Assembly: GCA_013811975.1 (NCBI GenBank)
Contig: JACCUF010000196.1
Span: forward strand, 1 to 5,305
Length of the DNA stretch: 5,305 bases
Direction: 5' to 3'
Source of the DNA: Geodermatophilaceae bacterium
Lineage (GTDB): Bacteria; Actinomycetota; Actinomycetes; Mycobacteriales; Geodermatophilaceae
Shown here: piece after piece, positions 1-4,296 of the stretch
Numbering within the stretch: position 1 is the stretch's first letter
Layout of the letters: each line of letters begins with the position of its first letter
The notes under the pieces: generated by a model
Told to the model about the DNA's origin: nothing
Databases searched by the model: none
The model's input: only the letters and a program-made list of their open reading frames with translations
Position numbers and translations under genes: made by a program

Positions 1-521
1 AGGGCACGATCATCGTCAACGGGAAGACCCTGAACACGATGAGCAGCCGCCAGGTGCCCAAGCTGCGTCGCACCATGGGCTGTGTCTTCCAGGACTTCCG
101 GCTACTGCGCAACAAGACGGTGAGCGAGAACGTCGCGTTCGCCCTCGAGGTGATCAATAAGCCCAAACGGACCATCATCAAGGTCGTACCCGAAGTCCTC
201 GAGATGGTCGGCTTGGATGGCAAGGCCGCGCGGATGCCGCACGAGCTGTCCGGCGGTGAGCAGCAGCGGGTTGCGCTGGCGCGGGCCTTCGTCAACCGAC
301 CGCTTGTCCTGTTGGCCGACGAGCCGACCGGCAACCTCGACCCCGAGACCAGCCAGGACATCATGCTGCTGCTGGAACGGATCAACCGAACCGGAACCAC
401 GGTGGTCATGGCTACTCACGACTCGAACGTCGTCGACTCGATGCGTCGCCGCGTCATCGAACTCAACATGGGCAAGGTCAGCCGAGACCAGGCACGCGGG
501 GTGTACGGCGTTGGCCGCTGA
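1..521 (+). CDS. ftsE: Cell-division ABC transporter ATPase FtsE (5' partial)
   Basis: This is the ATPase of the FtsEX complex, which sits at the inner face of the membrane at the division site and drives conformational change in FtsX to control a peptidoglycan hydrolase. The reading frame is open from the left edge (first whole codon at 3) to TGA at 519-521, giving 172 visible residues. Actinobacterial FtsE is about 229 residues, so roughly the first 57, including Walker A, lie outside the window. Visible motifs are the Q-loop in 'VFQDF' (Gln codon 90-92), the ABC signature LSGGE at 246-260, Walker B 'VLLADEP' with Asp at 318-320 and catalytic Glu at 321-323, the D-loop 'GNLDP', and the H-loop His at 417-419 in 'MATHD'. 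The C-terminal 'RDQARGVYGVGR' resembles actinobacterial FtsE tails. An ATG at 39 lies inside the conserved domain and is not the true start. ftsX follows after 67 nt. A LolD-type ATPase is the main alternative, but the ftsX neighbour settles it. Confidence 0.96.
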   Translation, partial: GTIIVNGKTLNTMSSRQVPKLRRTMGCVFQDFRLLRNKTVSENVAFALEVINKPKRTIIKVVPEVLEMVGLDGKAARMPHELSGGEQQRVALARAFVNRPLVLLADEPTGNLDPETSQDIMLLLERINRTGTTVVMATHDSNVVDSMRRRVIELNMGKVSRDQARGVYGVGR

Positions 522-546
522 GCTCCTGGGCCGCGCCGTCATTCAG

Positions 547-561
547 CGCTGCGCCGCAGCG
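547..561 (+). other. Small GC hairpin in the ftsE-ftsX spacer
   Basis: CGCTGC (547-552) pairs with GCAGCG (556-561) across a 3-nt loop, in the 67-nt gap between ftsE and ftsX. It has no U-tract and is short enough to be chance in GC-rich DNA. At most it might tune relative expression of the two subunits. No other coding or regulatory signal was seen in this gap. Confidence 0.25.
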
Positions 562-588
562 TCGATCCCGCCGAAGCGTTAGGACGTT

Positions 589-1470
589 ATGCGCGTCAAT
601 TTCGTTGTCTCTGAGGTAGCGACTGGTCTCCGGCGCAATCTCACGATGACGATCGCCATGATCATCACCACCGCCATCTCGCTGGGTCTGCTGGGGGCCG
701 GACTACTCATCGCACAGCAGATCTCGGAGATGAAGGAGATCTACTACGACAAGATCCAGGTGTCGATCTTTCTCAACGACGACATCACCGAGGACCAGCG
801 CTCCGAGATCAGGTCCGATCTCCAGGCCTCCGATGAGGTCGATGACTTCCTGTTCGAGAGCAAGGACGAGGCCTTCGCCCGTTTCCAGCAGCAGTTCCGT
901 GAGCAGCCCGAACTCGTTGCCAACACCCCGTCCGACGCACTGCCCGCCTCCTTCCGCGTCCGACTGGTCAACCCCGAGCGATACCCGGTCATCAACGAGG
1001 CTTTCGCCGGGATGGACGGGGTCGATGCCGTCAAGGACGAGGGTGACTTCCTCGACCGCCTGTTCGGCCTGCTCAACGGGATGCGCAATGCGACGATCGC
1101 GGTGGCGATCGTCCAGGCCCTGGCCGCATTGTTGTTGATCTCCAACACGATCCAGCTGGCGGCGTTCAACCGCCGGACCGAGACATCGATCATGAGGTTG
1201 GTCGGTGCTTCGCGGTGGTACACCCAACTTCCGTTCATCCTCGAGGCCGCATTGGCGGGTCTGCTCGGTGCCGTGCTGGCCTTCGGTGGACTCGCCCTGA
1301 CCAAGGTGCTCTTTGTCGACCGCACACTGGCCGGACCGATCAAGTCGGGGATCATCCCGCCGGTGGAGTGGAGTTCGATCCTCACGATCAGCCCGCTGAT
1401 CGCCGTTGCCGGCGTTGGTTTGGCCAGCATCGCCGCGTACGTCACGCTGCGCCTGTATGTCCGCCTGTAA
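589..1470 (+). CDS. ftsX: Cell-division protein FtsX, ABC transporter permease subunit
   Basis: This is the membrane partner of FtsE at the division septum. In the family it does not transport a solute: it transmits ATP-driven movement to a periplasmic or extracellular peptidoglycan hydrolase (RipC in mycobacteria). The 293-residue product has the usual length and four-helix plan: TM1 about residues 19-43, a large extracytoplasmic domain about 50-163, TM2 about 167-191, TM3 about 214-242 and TM4 about 264-287. Characteristic stretches are the N-terminal 'EVATGLRRNLTMTIAMI', 'NTIQLAAFNRRTE' after TM2, and 'IMRLVGASRWYTQLPF' before TM3, which is the likely coupling region with FtsE. The ATG at 589 has a Shine-Dalgarno-like AGGA at 581-584, 4 nt upstream. 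It most likely forms an operon with ftsE. No hydrolase gene follows; the next gene is smpB, after an 88-nt spacer with a strong hairpin. Confidence 0.97.
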   Translation: MRVNFVVSEVATGLRRNLTMTIAMIITTAISLGLLGAGLLIAQQISEMKEIYYDKIQVSIFLNDDITEDQRSEIRSDLQASDEVDDFLFESKDEAFARFQQQFREQPELVANTPSDALPASFRVRLVNPERYPVINEAFAGMDGVDAVKDEGDFLDRLFGLLNGMRNATIAVAIVQALAALLLISNTIQLAAFNRRTETSIMRLVGASRWYTQLPFILEAALAGLLGAVLAFGGLALTKVLFVDRTLAGPIKSGIIPPVEWSSILTISPLIAVAGVGLASIAAYVTLRLYVRL

Positions 1471-1489
1471 TCCTGTCCGCCCGGCCAAC

Positions 1490-1542
1490 CGAGTGAAGGA
1501 CGCCTTGTGCCAATAGGTTCGATACAAGGCGTCCTTCACTCG
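1490..1542. repeat. Perfect 19-bp inverted repeat between ftsX and smpB (possible terminator or palindromic repeat element)
   Basis: The left arm CGAGTGAAGGACGCCTTGT (1490-1508) is exactly complementary to the right arm ACAAGGCGTCCTTCACTCG (1524-1542), with a 15-nt loop (1509-1523). It begins 20 nt after the ftsX stop and ends 16 nt before the smpB ATG. A perfect 19-bp stem will not arise by chance in an 88-nt gap, so it is functional or a mobile palindrome. No T-run follows the stem on either strand, so it is not a classical intrinsic terminator, although actinobacterial terminators often lack U-tracts. I infer a transcription boundary between the ftsEX and smpB units. A dispersed palindromic repeat is the alternative. 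Confidence 0.8.
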
Positions 1543-1547
1543 AATCC

Positions 1548-1556
1548 GGGGTAAGG
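1548..1556 (+). promoter_or_regulatory. Ribosome binding region of smpB
   Basis: A purine-rich GGGGTAAGG sequence lies directly before the smpB ATG at 1559. GGGG (1548-1551) is 7 nt and AAGG (1553-1556) only 2 nt from the start. The GGGG block gives the more normal spacing. It starts 6 nt after the end of the 19-bp stem, so a folded stem could sit inside the footprint of an initiating ribosome. Confidence 0.5.
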
Positions 1557-1558
1557 CC

Positions 1559-2035
1559 ATGCCTCGTGAATCCGGTCGAAAACTGATCGCCCAGAACCGT
1601 AAGGCGCGCCACGACTACTCCATCACCGACACCTACGAGGCCGGCCTGGTGCTCGTGGGCACCGAGGTCAAGTCGCTGCGCCTCGGGCGAGCCTCCCTGG
1701 TCGATGGGTACGCGACGATCGACGACGGCGAGGTGTGGCTGCGCGGTGTGCACATCCCGGAGTACACCGAAGGCACCTGGACCAACCACGAGCCCCGACG
1801 CAACCGCAAACTGCTGTTGCACCGCGAGGAGATCGCCAAGCTGATCGGCAAGACCCAGGAGGGTGGCAGCACACTCATTCCTCTGGAGATGTACTTCAAC
1901 GACGGCAAGGTCAAGATCACCCTCGCCCTGGCCAAGGGCAAGAAGGCCTACGACAAGCGTCGTGACCTCGCCGACCGCGACGCCGCTCGAGAGATGGCCC
2001 GGGAGTTCGGTCGTCGCCGCAAGGGCCGTACGTGA
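1559..2035 (+). CDS. smpB: SsrA-binding protein SmpB
   Basis: SmpB binds the tRNA-like domain of tmRNA and delivers it, with EF-Tu, to ribosomes stalled on broken mRNA. The nascent peptide is then tagged for proteolysis and the ribosome freed. The 158-residue length is normal. Family signatures are the N-terminal 'IAQNRKARHDY' (about 10-20), 'YEAGLVLVGTEVKSLR' (26-41) of the OB-fold, 'IPEYTEGTWTNHEPRRNRKLLLH' split around residues 66-88, and 'GKKAYDKR' (127-134), followed by a basic tail that enters the empty mRNA channel as a helix (about 135-158). At the tail position where E. coli has His136, this protein has Tyr131, as several other bacteria do. The ATG at 1559 is preceded by GGGG and AAGG. 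The TGA stop overlaps the next gene's GTG by 4 bp. No tmRNA gene is visible next to it. Confidence 0.97.
   Translation: MPRESGRKLIAQNRKARHDYSITDTYEAGLVLVGTEVKSLRLGRASLVDGYATIDDGEVWLRGVHIPEYTEGTWTNHEPRRNRKLLLHREEIAKLIGKTQEGGSTLIPLEMYFNDGKVKITLALAKGKKAYDKRRDLADRDAAREMAREFGRRRKGRT
2021..2034 (+). promoter_or_regulatory. Shine-Dalgarno and GTGA coupling site for the amidohydrolase gene
   Basis: AAGGG at 2021-2025, inside the last codons of smpB, is 6 nt upstream of the GTG start at 2032-2034. That GTG shares four bases (GTGA, 2032-2035) with the smpB stop. Good spacing plus overlap fixes the start and suggests translational coupling. Confidence 0.6.
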
Positions 2036-2937
2036 CTCCAGCTCTGGTCACCTCGGGGCCGGCATCCGACGAGGATGTCCCCGCTTACTGGGCCGCCTTG
2101 GGGCTTCCGGGGCTGATCGACACCCACGTCCATTTCCTGCCCGATGCGATGCAGCGCAAGGTGTGGGCCTACTTCGACAACGGTCGCACGCACTACGGTG
2201 CGGACTGGCCCGTGCACTACCGATTGCCCCTCGAGCAGCGACTGGACGTACTCGTCGCACTAGGCGTACGAGCGTTCCCGACGTTGCCTTACCCGCACAA
2301 GCCGGGAATGGCGGCCTGGCTCAACGATTGGTCAGCCGATTTCGCGGAGCGGGACCCGCGCATTCTGAGGTCGGCGACCTTCTTCCCCGAGCCCGGGGTG
2401 GAGGCGTACGTGCAGCGAGCGATAGAGCACGGAGCGCGAGTATTCAAGGTGCACGTCCAGGTCGGGAACTATGACCCGAGGGACCCATCGCTCGACCCCG
2501 TCTGGGGGATGTTGGCCGACGCCGGCCTCCCCGTCGTCACGCACTGTGGATCTCGGCCGATCCCAGGGTCCTTCACCGGTGCCGACCCCATCGCGCAGGT
2601 GCTTGCCCGGCATCCGCGCCTGTGCCTGGTGATCGCGCACATGGGGATGCATGAGTACGCCGAGCATCTCGATCTCGCGGCGGCCAATGAGCGGGTCTAC
2701 CTCGACACCACGATGTTCGCCACCGCGTACACCGAAGCGTTCGCGCCCTTCGATCGGGCGTTGTTGCCGCGACTAGCCGACCTCGGCGACCGGATCCTGT
2801 TGGGCAGCGACTTCCCCTCGATCCCGTACCCCTACGCCACCCAACTGGCCGCGCTGCATGACCTGGACCTCGGCGAGGACTGGCTGAGGGCGGTGCTGTG
2901 GCACAACGCCGCCGCCCTGTTCGGCATCTCCACGTGA
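2032..2937 (+). CDS. Amidohydrolase-2 family metal-dependent hydrolase
   Basis: The 301-residue product looks like a cytosolic TIM-barrel metalloenzyme of the amidohydrolase superfamily (Amidohydro_2 / ACMSD-like group). Residues fitting the metal site are Asp30-x-His32-x-His34 in 'IDTHVHF' after the first strand, His171 in 'VVTHCGS', His203 in 'VIAHMGMHEY', and Asp260 in 'LLGSDFPS' near the C-terminus. Lys139 and His141 in 'FKVHVQV' may also line the site. Family members hydrolyse or decarboxylate varied substrates, and nothing here identifies the substrate. There is no signal peptide or membrane segment. GTG at 2032 is chosen because it overlaps the smpB stop, has AAGGG 6 nt upstream, and precedes the HxH motif by about 30 residues; the next ATG (2146) would delete that motif. 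It is probably co-transcribed with smpB, but no functional link to trans-translation is evident. Confidence 0.9.
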   Translation: MTPALVTSGPASDEDVPAYWAALGLPGLIDTHVHFLPDAMQRKVWAYFDNGRTHYGADWPVHYRLPLEQRLDVLVALGVRAFPTLPYPHKPGMAAWLNDWSADFAERDPRILRSATFFPEPGVEAYVQRAIEHGARVFKVHVQVGNYDPRDPSLDPVWGMLADAGLPVVTHCGSRPIPGSFTGADPIAQVLARHPRLCLVIAHMGMHEYAEHLDLAAANERVYLDTTMFATAYTEAFAPFDRALLPRLADLGDRILLGSDFPSIPYPYATQLAALHDLDLGEDWLRAVLWHNAAALFGIST

Positions 2938-2950
2938 GGCCGAACATTTC

Positions 2951-3024
2951 CCGTGATCTTGACCTTATTGTCGGTATGGGCCGCTGCCCCACGGCGTGTT
3001 GCCGCAATAACGTCAAGATCACGG
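2951..3024. repeat. Long interrupted inverted repeat between the amidohydrolase and fetB-like genes
   Basis: CCGTGATCTTGAC (2951-2963) is exactly complementary to GTCAAGATCACGG (3012-3024). After one C/C mismatch (2964/3011), TTATTG (2965-2970) pairs with CAATAA (3005-3010). Skipping T2971, CGG (2972-2974) pairs with CCG (3002-3004). This gives about 22 bp of stem. The centre holds a minor GGGC-CGCT-GCCC hairpin (2978-2989). The element begins 13 nt after the amidohydrolase stop and ends 25 nt before the fetB-like start, so it fills most of the 112-nt spacer. Its AT-rich blocks (TTATTG/CAATAA) differ from the surrounding DNA. There is no U-tract after the stem. A terminator, an mRNA-stability hairpin or a dispersed palindromic element (REP/MITE-like) all remain possible. 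Confidence 0.75.
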
Positions 3025-3035
3025 CGGTACCGATC

Positions 3036-3052
3036 GGGGATGTGGACCCGTG
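3036..3052 (+). promoter_or_regulatory. Ribosome binding region and GTG start of the fetB-like gene
   Basis: GGGGA at 3036-3040 lies 9 nt before the GTG at 3050-3052. It is the only purine-rich match close to the start and begins 12 nt downstream of the inverted repeat. A second GTG at 3042 is out of frame. Confidence 0.4.
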
Positions 3053-3814
3053 AGCCAGGCGCCGGAGGTCGGCTGGCTGTTCGCGCTCGTGCTGCTCGCG
3101 ATGATCGGCGTCGCAGTGCTGGCCTCGCGCGTGGGCGGCCTCGGGCTCGGTCGGGACCTCGCGACCGCCGCCGTACGCGCCGTAGTCCAGCTCGCGGTGG
3201 TGGCCTTGTTCATCGCTGCGGTACTCAGCCGCTCCTGGGCGTCGGCCCTTTTCGCGCTACTCATGTTTGCCATCGCGACGGGTACGACGGCCCGCCGGGT
3301 CGGTGCCTCGACGAGCTGGCCGTGGGTCGCGGTTGCGCTGGGCTGTGGTGTGGCCCCGGTTCTGGCGTTGGTGTTCGGCTCGGGGGTCGTCCCGTTCAAC
3401 GGTGCCGGGATCGTGCCGGTGGCCGGCATCATCATCGGCGGGACCATGACGGCGCACTCCCTGACGGGGCGGCGGGCGTTCTCTGCGTTGCGTGAGGAAC
3501 GCGGGCTGGTCGAAGCCGGCATGGCCCTTGGTCTGCAGCGTTGTCCGGCCGTCCTCGAGGTGATCGGCCGCCGCAGCCGCGAGGCGTTGACTCCGGTGTT
3601 GGACCAGACCCGCACCGTCGGTCTGGTCACCCTCCCAGGGGCTTTCATCGGGGTGCTGCTCGGCGGCGGCAGCGCGATCGAGGCCGGGACCGCGCAACTG
3701 CTCGTGCTGGTGGGACTGCTGGCCGCGGAGACGGTGACAGTCGTGGTCACCCAGCAATTGATCGCCGCCCGCCGGGTCATGCCGGCCGACATCCGCGCAA
3801 CCCTGCCGCCGTGA
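3050..3814 (+). CDS. fetB: FetB/YbbM-family (UPF0014) ABC transporter permease
   Basis: This is an integral membrane protein of 254 residues, close to the usual length of FetB. In E. coli FetB pairs with the ATPase FetA and is implicated in iron export and resistance to oxidative stress. Hydrophobic segments lie at about residues 8-26, 37-60, 63-80, 91-111, 119-135, 190-206 and 214-237. Family marks are 'AAVRAVVQLAV' (40-50), 'VPVAGIIIGGTMTA' (122-135) and the highly conserved cytoplasmic-to-membrane stretch 'LDQTRTVGLVTLPGAFIG' (184-201) followed by 'GGGSAIEAGTAQLLVL'. Many relatives have Pro in the latter loop where this protein has Ala209. GTG at 3050 is the first start upstream of the first membrane helix. 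No FetA-type ATPase gene lies on either side within the window, so the partner must be encoded elsewhere or beyond it. The stop overlaps the next gene by GTGA (3811-3814). The iron substrate is inferred from the family only. Confidence 0.88.
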   Translation: MSQAPEVGWLFALVLLAMIGVAVLASRVGGLGLGRDLATAAVRAVVQLAVVALFIAAVLSRSWASALFALLMFAIATGTTARRVGASTSWPWVAVALGCGVAPVLALVFGSGVVPFNGAGIVPVAGIIIGGTMTAHSLTGRRAFSALREERGLVEAGMALGLQRCPAVLEVIGRRSREALTPVLDQTRTVGLVTLPGAFIGVLLGGGSAIEAGTAQLLVLVGLLAAETVTVVVTQQLIAARRVMPADIRATLPP

Positions 3815-4197
3815 GCACCGCTGGCGAGAGCAGACCCGCCGACCTGACCCTCGATGAACGGGCCGCCCTGCGCGATCTGCTGCTCGACGCGGCCGAACGT
3901 GCACGCCGGGATGCGGCAGCGCTGAATCGAGACTTCGACGCGATCGTTGATGCCGCCGCGGGGTCCAATTCTGACGACGAACACGACCCCGAAGGCTCGA
4001 CGATCGCCTTCGAACGGGCCCAGGTGAGTTCCCTCATCGAGCGGGCGCTGGCCGCCGAGTCGGCCGCTGTCGTGGCATTGGCCCGATGGGAGTCGGGCAC
4101 CTACGGTCGCTGTGAAAGCTGCGATGCCCCAATCGGGAAGCAACGTCTGCTCGCCCGCCCGGCGACGACCCGCTGTATCGACCACGCCGGTCCCTGA
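3811..4197 (+). CDS. DksA/TraR-family zinc-finger protein
   Basis: This is a 128-residue cytosolic protein of the DksA/TraR group. Members bind the RNA polymerase secondary channel or act as small regulators, though the target of actinobacterial members is mostly untested. An N-terminal helical region (about 13-48) and a second helix (about 63-92) flank an acidic turn 'SDDEHDPEGSTIAFERAQ' (54-71), as expected for a coiled-coil hairpin. The C-terminal finger has Cys101-x2-Cys104 in 'YGRCESC', and 17 residues later Cys122-x2-His125 in 'RCIDH'. The fourth ligand is thus His rather than the usual Cys. GTG at 3811 is chosen because it overlaps the fetB-like stop (GTGA) and gives the normal family length. 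No Shine-Dalgarno sequence is seen before it, so translation probably depends on coupling. The frame is open back to 3541, but that extension is an Arg/Pro/Gly-rich shadow of fetB. Confidence 0.87.
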   Translation: MSTAGESRPADLTLDERAALRDLLLDAAERARRDAAALNRDFDAIVDAAAGSNSDDEHDPEGSTIAFERAQVSSLIERALAAESAAVVALARWESGTYGRCESCDAPIGKQRLLARPATTRCIDHAGP

Positions 4198-4209
4198 GCG
4201 AAATTCGAT

Positions 4210-4230
4210 CGACGCCGTGCCCGGGCGTCG
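4210..4230 (+). terminator. Possible stem-loop terminator after the DksA-like gene
   Basis: CGACGCC (4210-4216) pairs with GGCGTCG (4224-4230) across a 7-nt loop, starting 12 nt after the stop codon. The stem is entirely G/C apart from one A-T pair, but no U-tract follows. The position suits a U-tract-less terminator. A 7-bp stem could also be chance at this base composition. The rest of the 99-nt spacer (4198-4296) holds the GNAT gene's ribosome binding site; I see no convincing -35/-10 pair. Confidence 0.35.
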
Positions 4231-4287
4231 CCTACCGTGCCAGTCCGTGGCTGCCCTTATGAGCGTCGCCGACGCCCTCTTCTACGC

Positions 4288-4294
4288 GGAGGAG
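4288..4294 (+). promoter_or_regulatory. Strong Shine-Dalgarno site of the GNAT gene
   Basis: GGAGGAG at 4288-4294 ends 2 nt before ATG 4297; counted from the GGAGG core, the spacing is 4 nt. It is the strongest match to the 16S rRNA tail in the window and fixes the start of the downstream gene, implying independent and efficient initiation. Confidence 0.75.
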
Positions 4295-4296
4295 TC

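Noticed and set aside
1511..1525. Possible -10 element TAGGTT in the loop of the ftsX-smpB palindrome
   Set aside because: It fits TAnnnT only loosely and no -35 hexamer lies at a proper distance upstream. Not enough to call a smpB promoter.
703..1560. Long - strand frames antisense to ftsX
   Set aside because: No domain or membrane pattern. ftsX on the + strand is unambiguous.
2036..3049. tmRNA (ssrA) gene expected near smpB
   Set aside because: The amidohydrolase gene overlaps smpB directly, and the only spacer here (2938-3049) is too short and lacks a tRNA-like end with a tag-peptide frame.
2953..3495. + strand frame starting at GTG inside the 2951-3024 palindrome
   Set aside because: It overlaps fetB out of frame and reads as Arg/Gly-rich sequence. 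The start exists only because of the repeat arm; the mirror start on the - strand (ending at 3022) arises the same way.
3541..3810. N-terminal extension of the DksA-like protein to an ATG-equivalent start at 3541
   Set aside because: The extension lies wholly within fetB in another frame and encodes Arg/Pro/Gly-rich low-complexity sequence. GTG 3811 gives the usual family length and a GTGA overlap.
3019..4185. Open frame of 388 codons on the - strand antisense to the fetB-like and DksA-like genes
   Set aside because: The composition is Ala/Arg/Thr/Ser/Pro-rich with no domain signature, opposite two genes with strong family motifs. Open only because of codon bias.
4263..4275. Small inverted repeat GCGTC/GACGC before the GNAT gene
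   Set aside because: Five base pairs with a 3-nt loop is expected by chance at this GC content.
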